Shown here in pieces: positions 1 through 6,778 of a stretch of DNA of 18,764 nucleotides. The translations under genes were made by a program, and so were the position numbers. Position 1 is the stretch's first letter; the number at the start of each line of letters is the position of its first letter. Source of the DNA: CALMEH01 sp964548225. GTDB lineage: Bacteria > Acidobacteriota > Blastocatellia > Pyrinomonadales > Pyrinomonadaceae. The notes under the pieces are model-generated. The model was not told the DNA's origin, did no database searches, and saw only the letters and a list, made by a program, of their open reading frames with translations. Where the stretch lies: assembly GCA_964548225.1 (NCBI GenBank), contig CAZJQP010000093.1, positions 1 to 18,764 of the forward strand, in the 5' to 3' direction.

Positions 1-122
1 GATGCGATTAACTTACTGGTGTCAAAGAACTTAATTATGCACAGGCTTCAATTATTTGCAACTCTAAATTTGCAAATGTCGTAGTTATGTGAAAATCTGA
101 AAAAAAACTACTAAAAAAATCT
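1..122 (+). other. Non-coding leader upstream of the S9 peptidase
   Basis: This AT-rich stretch from the left edge to the peptidase start holds no convincing gene. It contains a near-direct repeat of TTTGCAA around 56-79, the second copy forming the small palindrome ATTTGCAAAT. No convincing Shine-Dalgarno sequence precedes the ATG at 123; the 30 bases before it are almost all A with a few C and T. A promoter is presumably here, but no -35/-10 pair stands out enough to name. Confidence 0.4.
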
Positions 123-2468
123 ATGAAAAATTTATTGACAATAGCGATTCTGACAGGCATTCTCTGTATGTTTTCGATAACGGCTACGGCAGAGCTTCCG
201 GCTTTAATTGACCGCGAATTATTTTTCGGCAATCCCGTAATTGCCGGTGCAACGCTTTCGCCCGATGGCAAATGGATGATGTTTCGCAAGCCTTATAAAG
301 ACACTTTAAATATTTATGTCAAAGGCATTAACGATTCATTCGACAAAGCAAAATTAATTACAAATGAAACAAAACGCCCGATTGCCGGTGCATTTTGGTC
401 CCGCGACGGCAAATATATTTTGTTCGTCAAAGACAATGGCGGCGATGAAAATTTCAATGTTTATGCAGTTAATCCTTTGGACGTTCCGGCAGCGGGCGCA
501 GAAGTTCCGAAAGCGCGAAATTTGACCGAAGCAACTGCCGTTCGCGCTTTTATTTATGGTGTTCCGAAGAATGATAAAGACGCAATTTACGTCGGTTTGA
601 ATGACCGCGACAAAACTTGGCACGATCTTTATAAGGTTAAGATTTCGACGGGCGAAAAAACTCTGATTCGTAAAAATACAGACCGCATTACGGGTTGGAT
701 TTTCGACAACGCCGATCAAATTCGCCTTGCGACGCGCTCGACCGAAAAAGGCGACACGGAAGTTTTGCGCGTTGAAGCAAACGGAAAATTCACTAAAGTT
801 TATGAGTGTGGCGTTTTTGAATCTTGCAATCCGATTCGTTTCGATAAAACGAACAAACAAGTTTATATGGAAACGAACAAAGGCAATCGAAATTTTACCG
901 AATTGGTTTTGTTTGATGCGGCAACAATGAAGGAAACCTTTGTCGAGAAAGATCCGCAAAATCGTGTTGATTTCGGCGGCGCGTCTTTTTCGGACAAAAC
1001 GAATGATTTGGTGGCGACATTTTATAATGATGAAAAAGTGCGAATCGTTTTCAAAGATAAAGGTTTTGAAAAAGATTACAATTTCATCAAAGCACGTCTC
1101 GGCGGAACTCGTGAATTGAATTTCGGTTCTTCCACCGAAGATGAAAGTCTTTGGATTGTAACGTCTTACAGCGATGTTGATCCGGGAACGGTTTGGCTTT
1201 ACAACCGCAAGACGAAAAATCTTTCAACGCTTTACCAAGTGCGCGAAAAATTGCCGCGTGAAGCCCTCGCGCAAATGACTCCGATAAAATATAAATCTTC
1301 CGACGGTTTGGAAATTCCCGCTTATCTGACTTTACCGAAAGGTGTTGAAGCAAAAAATCTTCCTTTAGTCGTTTTTCCACACGGCGGACCTTGGGCGCGT
1401 GATGATTGGGGTTATGATTCTTACGCTCAATTTTTGGCAAATCGCGGTTATGCCGTTTTGCAGATGAATTTTCGCGGTTCGACCGGCTACGGCAAAAAAT
1501 TTCTTGATGCCGGCAACAAACAATGGGGCGATTTAATGCAGGACGACATCACTTGGGGCGTGAAATATCTCGTCGCTCAAGGAATTGTTGATGCAAAACG
1601 GGTCGGAATTATGGGCGGAAGTTACGGCGGTTATGCGACGCTTGCGGGCGTGGCTTTTACGCCGGACGTTTATGCGGCGGGCGTGGCAATTGTTGCGCCT
1701 TCGAATATGATTACTTTGCTCGAATCAATTCCGCCTTATTGGGAGCCGATTCGACAAATGTTTTATCTGCGAATGGGCAATCCGAACAATAAAGAAGAAT
1801 TGGCGACAATCAAACGTCAATCGCCGCTTTTCTCGGCAGATAAAATCAAAACGCCGCTTTTTGTAGTGCAAGGCGCAAACGATCCGCGTGTGAACAAACG
1901 CGAATCGGATCAAATTGTCATCGCGCTTCGTGATCGAAATTTCCCCGTCGAATATATGGTTGCGCCCGACGAAGGACACGGTTTTGCGCGTCCGGTCAAC
2001 AATATGGCGATGCTTGCAAAGGCGGAAAAATTCTTGGCGCAATATCTCGGCGGACGTTATCAAGAAACAATGCCCGATGCGGTTGCCAAGCGTTTGGGCG
2101 AAATTATGGTTGATGTAACAACCGTAAAATTAGCCGAAACGCCGAATATGAACACCAAAGCCGAGGTTGATATTACGGGTAAATGGAAAATGGTCGCCGA
2201 CGCGGGCGGACAAATCATTAATATTGATTTGGATATGAAACAAAAAGACGCGGATTTTACCGGAACGATAAGCTCGATGCTCGGCGGCGGCACGGTTGAA
2301 AACGGCAAAGTCAGCGGCACAAATGTAACCGCCGATTGCAAAGTTGACGTTCAAGGTCAACCCGTTACGCTGAAAATGGAAGGCAAAGTCGAAGGCGATA
2401 AAATGACCGGAAATCTTTCAGGTCCCGGACTTCCGCCGATTAGTTTTACGGCAACACGGGAGAAATAA
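123..2468 (+). CDS. Secreted S9-family prolyl oligopeptidase-like serine peptidase with extra C-terminal beta domain
   Basis: This is an alpha/beta-hydrolase peptidase of family S9 (dipeptidyl aminopeptidase/acylaminoacyl peptidase type), which cleaves short peptides and is probably exported. Residues 1-23 form a signal peptide (hydrophobic LLTIAILTGILCMFSI, then ATA before ELPA). Residues about 30-375 look like the beta-propeller domain, with 'LSPDGKW' and 'WSRDGKYI' TolB/WD-like turns. The hydrolase domain spans about 390-645. Its catalytic triad is readable: Ser500 in GGSYGG, Asp587 in GANDPRV and His619 in DEGHG; HGGP at 420-423 supplies the oxyanion region. The core ends near 645, but the protein runs to 781. 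Residues about 683-779 form a separate beta-rich, lipocalin-like segment starting 'ITGKWKM' and ending 'ISFTATRE'. The start is supported by the signal peptide despite no clear ribosome binding site. It is transcribed alone and converges with the ChaN-like gene. Confidence 0.93.
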   Translation: MKNLLTIAILTGILCMFSITATAELPALIDRELFFGNPVIAGATLSPDGKWMMFRKPYKDTLNIYVKGINDSFDKAKLITNETKRPIAGAFWSRDGKYILFVKDNGGDENFNVYAVNPLDVPAAGAEVPKARNLTEATAVRAFIYGVPKNDKDAIYVGLNDRDKTWHDLYKVKISTGEKTLIRKNTDRITGWIFDNADQIRLATRSTEKGDTEVLRVEANGKFTKVYECGVFESCNPIRFDKTNKQVYMETNKGNRNFTELVLFDAATMKETFVEKDPQNRVDFGGASFSDKTNDLVATFYNDEKVRIVFKDKGFEKDYNFIKARLGGTRELNFGSSTEDESLWIVTSYSDVDPGTVWLYNRKTKNLSTLYQVREKLPREALAQMTPIKYKSSDGLEIPAYLTLPKGVEAKNLPLVVFPHGGPWARDDWGYDSYAQFLANRGYAVLQMNFRGSTGYGKKFLDAGNKQWGDLMQDDITWGVKYLVAQGIVDAKRVGIMGGSYGGYATLAGVAFTPDVYAAGVAIVAPSNMITLLESIPPYWEPIRQMFYLRMGNPNNKEELATIKRQSPLFSADKIKTPLFVVQGANDPRVNKRESDQIVIALRDRNFPVEYMVAPDEGHGFARPVNNMAMLAKAEKFLAQYLGGRYQETMPDAVAKRLGEIMVDVTTVKLAETPNMNTKAEVDITGKWKMVADAGGQIINIDLDMKQKDADFTGTISSMLGGGTVENGKVSGTNVTADCKVDVQGQPVTLKMEGKVEGDKMTGNLSGPGLPPISFTATREK

Positions 2469-2485
2469 GAAGAAAGGTAGAAGAG

Positions 2486-2523
2486 GAGAAAGGGAGATTT
2501 GATGTTGATAATCTCCCTTTCTT
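2486..2523. terminator. Purine/pyrimidine hairpin between convergent genes
   Basis: A perfect 12-base-pair stem, GAAAGGGAGATT (2488-2499) with AATCTCCCTTTC (2510-2521), encloses a 10-base loop. It lies 19 bases past the peptidase stop and just before the end of the convergent ChaN-like gene at 2529. The plus strand continues CTTCACTTTTATC, so the hairpin could act as a bidirectional terminator, although the T-tract is weak. The purine lead-in (2469-2490) resembles the larger hairpin at 12608-12695. Confidence 0.6.
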
Positions 2524-2528
2524 CACTT

Positions 2529-3428
2529 TTATCTCTTGCTTCGCGGAACTTTAGAATCAGTAAGAATCACGAAATCGCCAAGATTTTCGTGTTTCGCTTT
2601 ATCGAATTTTGTAAATTCATCTTCGTAACGCATTGTTACAACCAAAAATTTCGTTTTCGGTGAATATTTCAACAGATGCTCCGCTGTTCCGAGTCGGTTT
2701 TCGGTGTGAAAACTTCCGTTCAAATGAACAACGAGCGATTTTTTATTCGCTTTCAAAAACTCTGCTATCGAATAAGCCATCGTCGCGTCCCAAAGCGATT
2801 GCGCGTTGAGCATCGGCGAATGTTGCTGAGGCGTTACCGAATCGGTTTGTCCCATCAAAGCGTTAAATTTCTGCGCGTAAGCATCCGACGCAAAACCGAA
2901 AGGCAACGGCGCAAGCCATTTTTTCGCATCTTTTGATAAATTATCGAGCGAATTTCTGCCAAGACGCGAAACCATATTCACATAACGGCGCGGTGCATTT
3001 GCCGCAATTACGGGCAAATTATTTTCTTTCGCAAGTTCCACGAGCGGACGATAATCGGTTTTATAATTTCCCCACGGGCGGCTTGACGCAAGAAAATGCG
3101 TTTCGGAAATTTGATTTTTCAAATATTCGTCCACGACAATTTGCACATCGCGCTCGAACATTTCCAGCGACAACGCAACCTTTCTTTCTTGTTTGTATTT
3201 TTCGACAACCGCTTTAAATATCTGAAATTGCAAAAAATGCGCCGTTGCGTCATCGTGCATCTCGCCAAGAAAAGCGACATCCGTTTTTTCAATCGCTTTG
3301 ATAATTTCATCAAACGTCGCCGGATTGCCCTTGCCGTCAAAAATCCGGTAATTTGCTTCGCTGATTTGCCCGAAAACCGTAAGTGTCATTGCTGAAATAA
3401 TGATTAAAAAGATTAAAATTTTCTTCAT
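2529..3428 (-). CDS. ChaN-like heme-binding/iron-regulated family protein
   Basis: This 299-residue protein belongs to the ChaN/Tiki-like superfamily (DUF399). Characterised ChaN from Campylobacter is an iron-regulated, heme-binding outer-membrane lipoprotein. The signature is clear: FLGEMHDDATAHFLQ at about 53-67 (Glu56, His58, His64), LEMFERD near 88-94, APRRYVN near 145-151, SLWDATMA near 211-218 and LNGSFHTENRLG with His241. Residues 1-20 form a signal peptide (MKKILIFLIIISAMTLTVFG). Unlike ChaN there is no cysteine after it, so it should be a soluble or differently anchored periplasmic protein, not a lipoprotein. It lies 134 bases downstream of the two small Cys-pair genes and in the same direction as the TonB receptor and heme oxygenase, which supports a role in heme/iron handling. 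No Shine-Dalgarno site is visible; a strong hairpin lies in its leader. The family call is firm, the substrate inferred. Confidence 0.85.
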   Translation of the reverse strand: MKKILIFLIIISAMTLTVFGQISEANYRIFDGKGNPATFDEIIKAIEKTDVAFLGEMHDDATAHFLQFQIFKAVVEKYKQERKVALSLEMFERDVQIVVDEYLKNQISETHFLASSRPWGNYKTDYRPLVELAKENNLPVIAANAPRRYVNMVSRLGRNSLDNLSKDAKKWLAPLPFGFASDAYAQKFNALMGQTDSVTPQQHSPMLNAQSLWDATMAYSIAEFLKANKKSLVVHLNGSFHTENRLGTAEHLLKYSPKTKFLVVTMRYEDEFTKFDKAKHENLGDFVILTDSKVPRSKR

Positions 3429-3464
3429 TGCGGTTTTAGAATATCACAAAAAGCGTTTTGATTT

Positions 3465-3496
3465 GAGGCTGTAATCTTGAGAAAAATTACAGCCTC
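3465..3496. other. Perfect 11-bp hairpin in the leader of the ChaN-like gene
   Basis: GAGGCTGTAAT (3465-3475) pairs perfectly with ATTACAGCCTC (3486-3496) around a 10-base loop. It lies 36 bases upstream of the ChaN-like start on the minus strand. Neither side is followed by a clear run of T, so a simple terminator for the upstream small genes is doubtful. A protein-binding or mRNA structural element is equally possible. Confidence 0.5.
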
Positions 3497-3562
3497 GTTA
3501 TTCTTCGGACTTGGGGTAACTTAAAAGGTAGGACAAATAATTTTGCCCGAAAAATAATTTTT

Positions 3563-3766
3563 TCAGCCGCGTTTAACCGGCAAATTTCTTCTTTCTAATT
3601 TTTTCACGACAATTTCACTCACCATTGCGGCAAATTCTTCAGGCGAAAAAGTTGCCCGAAAATGTTTTGTTTCCAGCCGAATATCGCCACATTCGCAAAC
3701 GTAAATTCGCCGTAACTCGTCCGCTGTTTCGCGTTTTTCTTTTTTTTCGCCGCTGTCAAAAGGCAT
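3563..3766 (-). CDS. Small Cys-pair protein, 67 aa, unknown function (paralog of its upstream neighbour)
   Basis: This short, charged, soluble protein has no signal peptide. After a charged N-terminus it reads IYVCECGDIRLETK (Cys24, Cys26), followed by FSPEEF near 40-45 and a basic C-terminus. It aligns with the 69-residue protein encoded just upstream: I..CE.C, then L.TK, then F...EF, with a one-residue gap inside the Cys pair. The pair therefore looks like a tandem duplication. A single Cys pair per chain could bind a metal or heme as a dimer, or be redox active; this is inference. The start lies 5 bases after the neighbour's stop and directly abuts a 7-bp hairpin. With no Shine-Dalgarno site, translation is probably coupled to the upstream gene. 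I do not recognise the family with certainty. Confidence 0.7.
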   Translation of the reverse strand: MPFDSGEKKEKRETADELRRIYVCECGDIRLETKHFRATFSPEEFAAMVSEIVVKKLERRNLPVKRG

Positions 3767-3783
3767 ATTGTTTAAGAAACAAT
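3767..3783 (-). promoter_or_regulatory. Intercistronic hairpin between the two Cys-pair genes
   Basis: ATTGTTT and AAACAAT form a perfect 7-bp stem with a 3-base loop. It contains the stop codon of the upstream small gene (3772-3774) and ends at the base next to the downstream ATG (3766). A ribosome terminating on the first gene would melt it, so it is a candidate translational-coupling element. It is too weak, and lacks a T-run, to be a terminator. Confidence 0.45.
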
Positions 3784-3981
3784 CTCGCTCATTAAAACGT
3801 CATCGGAAATTTCGGTTAAATCGAGCGGACTGAAATTGTTTTGCAAAATTTCAAACATTGCTTCGCTTAATGAGACAAATTCGTTTCTCGTAAAATCGAG
3901 TAAGACGTTTTTCGTCTTCAAATGGACATTTTGACAATTTTCGCAATACCAAATTTGCAGGTTTTCGCGTGGTTTATTCAT
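3772..3981 (-). CDS. Small CxxC protein, 69 aa, unknown function
   Basis: The protein has a zinc-knuckle-like half motif near its N-terminus: IWYCENCQNVHLKTK with Cys13, Cys16 and His20. This is followed by LDFTRNEFVSL (about 28-38) and an acidic, probably helical tail. There is no signal peptide or membrane segment. It is the paralog of the 67-residue protein encoded 5 bases downstream, but keeps a full CxxC and the histidine that the copy replaces with Arg. It starts 6 bases after the stop of a 24-codon micro-ORF that itself follows the TonB receptor, so all three are probably cotranslated with that receptor. A role in metal or heme sensing, storage or delivery is suggested only by this context. 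Confidence 0.75.
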   Translation of the reverse strand: MNKPRENLQIWYCENCQNVHLKTKNVLLDFTRNEFVSLSEAMFEILQNNFSPLDLTEISDDVLMSEIVS

Positions 3982-3987
3982 AATTTT

Positions 3988-4062
3988 TCACTTAAAAAGC
4001 GGACATTTTTTGCACGCTTTTCCTTTTTTATATTTCTTACAGCACTTCTTTTTTTTGCTCAT
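3988..4062 (-). CDS. Micro-ORF: 24-residue Lys/Cys-rich peptide
   Basis: I read an ATG-started frame of 24 codons plus TGA between the TonB receptor stop (4080) and the CxxC protein start (3981). The peptide begins MSKKKKCC and ends CKKCPLFK. It has 12 lysines and four cysteines at positions 7, 8, 17 and 20, plus Tyr11. The CC-x8-CxxC layout suggests a metal-binding or nucleic-acid-binding mini-peptide. Gaps are 17 bases to the receptor stop and 6 bases to the next start, so it fits the operon tightly. No Shine-Dalgarno site is visible, and A-rich DNA makes Lys-rich frames easy to obtain by chance. The cysteine pattern and tight placement are the arguments for reality. Confidence 0.55.
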   Translation of the reverse strand: MSKKKKCCKKYKKGKACKKCPLFK

Positions 4063-4079
4063 AATTTTTGAATAAAGAT

Positions 4080-6554
4080 TTAAAAAAGTTCCAAACTCGT
4101 CCCGAACACGAATGAACGTCCACGCGCCGGCGCGAAAACGAATTGTTCGGTGTAAAATCGGTCAAACAAATTCGTTACGCCGACGTTGAAACTTAAACGA
4201 TAATTTTCGCCTCGGAAGTTGTAGCCGCCGCGAATATCGCTCACGGCAAATCCGGGTTCTGCGCCCCCGTTTGATGTTAAAAATGCGGCACTCAAACGAT
4301 CTTGTTTGCCGACGATGCGCGTTGTCCATTCGCCGTAAAATCTCGCTTTTGTGTCGTTATATCGAAGATTAAGAACGGTTTTGATCGGCGGCGCAATGTT
4401 GAAAGGTTCGACAGTTTCGAGATTGTCGCCACGCAGATATGAAACGCTTCCGCTCGGCGTAATAAAGCCGTATTTGAACTTGAACGGCGATTCGATTTCG
4501 GCTTCAAAACCTTGCAAACGCACGCGCCCGAAGTTTATTGTCTGCTGAACTCGCGTGAAACTTCCGCCGAGCGGCTGACATTGAGTTGCATCCAAAACGG
4601 TTGTTGCCGTTAAAACCAAAACCGGACAATTTCTTGCGTCAAACGCAAAATCGTTTGCCAGAAAATCGCGGTAATAATTGTTAAAATATGTAAATGAACC
4701 GGCAAATTTGGAGGTTTGAAACTTCACGCCCGCATCAAAATTGATGCCGCTTTCGGGTTTTAAATTCGGATTGCCAACGAGAAATCCGCCGACCGAACCT
4801 GCGCCCGTGAAAAATCTTTCAAAAAGATTCGCCACGCGAAACGAACGTCCGATTCTGCCCGTCAAACTTACAAAATTATTTAATTTGAAAACCGCGCCGA
4901 GATCGCCCGTTATCGCTGTTTCGTTGACTTTCAAACCTGTATCCAAACCCAAAACGCCCAAATCTTGTAATTGAAATTGGCGAATACCGGAAGGAAATGT
5001 AAAGCCTTCGGTTTGAGTTGATGATGAGAAAAATCTTTCAACGCGAATTCCGCCAACGAGTTTCAAGCGATTCGTAACTTGAAATTCGTCTTGCAAAAAT
5101 CCTGCAAAACTTCCGAAATCCGCATCAGGAACGCTTTTCGTGCGATTTTGTGCGCCGCTGATTCGATTTGTCGTTAAGCGCATATCTTGGTTTTCGTCTT
5201 GAAAATAACTGACTCCGCCGGTTAAAAAATTGCGGCTTCCGAGAATCCAATTTGTTTGTGCGTCAAATCCGTAACTTGTTGTGTCGGTTGTGGTTTCGCT
5301 CAAAGAATTAACGAACGGCAAAACAACTGTCTGATTGTTAAAAGCCCGATCTTGCTTTTGCCAATAAGCCGTGAACGAAACTTTTGCCAAATATTTATTG
5401 ATGTTTCGCGTTTCAAAACGACCGTTAAATTTGTCGCGGTTTGAATAAGGAAACCACGCATTAAAGCCGAATGCTTGCGTCAAAAGCGGCGAACCGACGC
5501 TCAATGCGCGTCGTCGTTCGTAGTTCAGACGCAAATCGTTGTTGTCATTAAAGAAAAATCTCGTCGTGATTTGCGTGTTGCCACCGTGCGATTGTGAATT
5601 TCCGACTTCGCGCTCCGAAGGAAAACCGCCCGACTGCGGAAAAATCAAATTATCTGCGCTTCCCGTAAAATAATTGTCGTAGCGGTCGAGCGTCTGTGCA
5701 GCGCGAAAAGCAAAATATTTGTTTGAACCCGTAACCGCTAAACTGCCGCGTCTGCCCGTTTCATTTGAACTGAAATAACCATTAAACGAGCCGCCGAAAC
5801 GAAATTTATTATCTTTTCCGCGATTTGCATCTTTCGTAATAATATTGACTGTTCCGGCAAGCGCGTCTGTGCCGAAAAGCACCGAACCCGCGCCGCGCAC
5901 TACTTCGATTGTTTCGATTTGTTCCGTTTCGACTAAACCGCTTTCGATCCCCGATTGCGTTGTCGAAGTTCTGGCATTGTTCAGTCGTTCGCCGTCAACC
6001 AAAATCAAAATTCGATTGCTCTCAAGCCCGCGAATGCGCGGACGAACTTGAAATGCGCCTTCGCCCGTGGTTGAAGTTCCGAGCAGATTTCGGAAAACGT
6101 CGCCGACCGTGTTGACGTTTTGTTCTTCGAGTTCGCGCCGCGAAAAAACCGTTACGGGAACTGCCGTGTCAATCGTCGCAACTTGCGTCCGCGTCGCTGT
6201 AACGGTTACGTTTTCGTTGATATTTCCGACAGATAAAGCGATTTCAAGTTTTTCGGCGTTTGTTCCGTCAAGCGAAATTTCGCGCGAAACCGAAGAAAAT
6301 CCAACGGATTCGACCGTGATTCGATATTTTCCGCTCGGCAAATTTGCAAACGAAAAATTTCCGTCCGCATCAGTCTGCGCCGTGTATTGTTCCCCGTTAG
6401 CCAAATTTCGCACCGTAACATTGGCGTTTGCTAAAGTTGCATCGCTCACATCGGCGACGCGCCCACTTAAATTGTTTTGATTATTTTGGGCTGTTGCCCC
6501 CAAAGTGAAAATGAAAATTGATAGAATTGATAAAAAAAGGCTCTTGCCGATCAT
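4080..6554 (-). CDS. TonB-dependent outer-membrane receptor, probable heme/iron-chelate uptake
   Basis: This is an 824-residue TonB-dependent receptor. Residues 1-22 are a signal peptide (FLSILSIFIFTLGATA). Residues about 28-110 form a carboxypeptidase-regulatory-like beta domain (LSGRVADVSDATLANANVTV, TDADGNFSFANLPSGKYRI). Residues about 113-245 form the plug, starting NENVTVTATR, with RPRIRGLESNRILILVDGERL, VEVVRG-like ETIEVVRGAGSVLFGTDALAG and TVNIITK. The remainder is a beta-barrel ending in ...GTSLELF with a C-terminal Phe. FRVANLFER (about 571-579) and GNPNLKPE (about 592-599) match the FRAP and NPNL boxes of receptors, but no His lies between them, unlike HmuR-type heme receptors. The start is well supported by AAGGAG (6563-6568 on the plus strand) 8 bases upstream. 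Heme oxygenase and cytochrome genes upstream, and ChaN-like and Cys-pair genes downstream, point to iron/heme import. The exact ligand is unproven. Confidence 0.92.
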   Translation of the reverse strand: MIGKSLFLSILSIFIFTLGATAQNNQNNLSGRVADVSDATLANANVTVRNLANGEQYTAQTDADGNFSFANLPSGKYRITVESVGFSSVSREISLDGTNAEKLEIALSVGNINENVTVTATRTQVATIDTAVPVTVFSRRELEEQNVNTVGDVFRNLLGTSTTGEGAFQVRPRIRGLESNRILILVDGERLNNARTSTTQSGIESGLVETEQIETIEVVRGAGSVLFGTDALAGTVNIITKDANRGKDNKFRFGGSFNGYFSSNETGRRGSLAVTGSNKYFAFRAAQTLDRYDNYFTGSADNLIFPQSGGFPSEREVGNSQSHGGNTQITTRFFFNDNNDLRLNYERRRALSVGSPLLTQAFGFNAWFPYSNRDKFNGRFETRNINKYLAKVSFTAYWQKQDRAFNNQTVVLPFVNSLSETTTDTTSYGFDAQTNWILGSRNFLTGGVSYFQDENQDMRLTTNRISGAQNRTKSVPDADFGSFAGFLQDEFQVTNRLKLVGGIRVERFFSSSTQTEGFTFPSGIRQFQLQDLGVLGLDTGLKVNETAITGDLGAVFKLNNFVSLTGRIGRSFRVANLFERFFTGAGSVGGFLVGNPNLKPESGINFDAGVKFQTSKFAGSFTYFNNYYRDFLANDFAFDARNCPVLVLTATTVLDATQCQPLGGSFTRVQQTINFGRVRLQGFEAEIESPFKFKYGFITPSGSVSYLRGDNLETVEPFNIAPPIKTVLNLRYNDTKARFYGEWTTRIVGKQDRLSAAFLTSNGGAEPGFAVSDIRGGYNFRGENYRLSFNVGVTNLFDRFYTEQFVFAPARGRSFVFGTSLELF

Positions 6555-6641
6555 AAAAAATGCTCCTTAGAGTTGCAGATTTTCGCCGACAAACTTAAAC
6601 TTTGGAAAGTTCGACGGCGATTCCGCTTGTTGAATTTATCT

Positions 6642-6695
6642 GAGGTTTGAGCGCGTTTGATTTCCTAGGTCGCAATCGCTCAAGCCTCTTTTTTT
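6642..6695 (+). terminator. 12-bp stem with T7 tract in the cytochrome-receptor gap
   Basis: GAGGTTTGAGCG (6642-6653) pairs with CGCTCAAGCCTC (6677-6688), 11 Watson-Crick pairs and one G-T, around a 23-base loop. Seven T residues follow on the plus strand (6689-6695). As a Rho-independent terminator it would work on plus-strand transcripts, yet no plus-strand gene lies upstream; only antisense transcription of the TonB receptor would reach it. On the minus strand it would be a leader hairpin upstream of the receptor. Confidence 0.45.
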
Positions 6696-6775
6696 GTTCA
6701 GAGTTACGGCTTCAGCCGTGCAAACGCCGCATTTCGCAGACATAAAACTTCACACCTAAAGACATTACTCTGAAC
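6696..6775. repeat. Nested inverted repeat downstream of the cytochrome gene
   Basis: GTTCAGAGT (6696-6704) and ACTCTGAAC (6767-6775) are perfect 9-base inverted repeats bracketing 62 bases. Inside the left side is a perfect compact palindrome, ACGGCTTCAGCCGT (6706-6719, 6-bp stem). The element starts 3 bases beyond the cytochrome stop (6779). It could be a small terminal-inverted-repeat element, or a terminator or processing site between the cytochrome and TonB receptor genes. There is no coding content. Confidence 0.45.
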
Positions 6776-6778
6776 TTT

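Noticed and set aside
354..959. 201-codon minus-strand frame inside the S9 peptidase
   Set aside because: Cys/Phe/Asn-rich unnatural composition and antisense to the propeller domain of a strong gene.
6067..6480. 137-codon plus-strand frame opposite the TonB receptor plug
   Set aside because: Shadow frame; the minus strand encodes clear plug motifs here.
6555..6778. Cobalamin or other riboswitch upstream of the TonB receptor
   Set aside because: I looked for the conserved B12-box-like and core elements on the minus strand and could not find them; only hairpins are visible.
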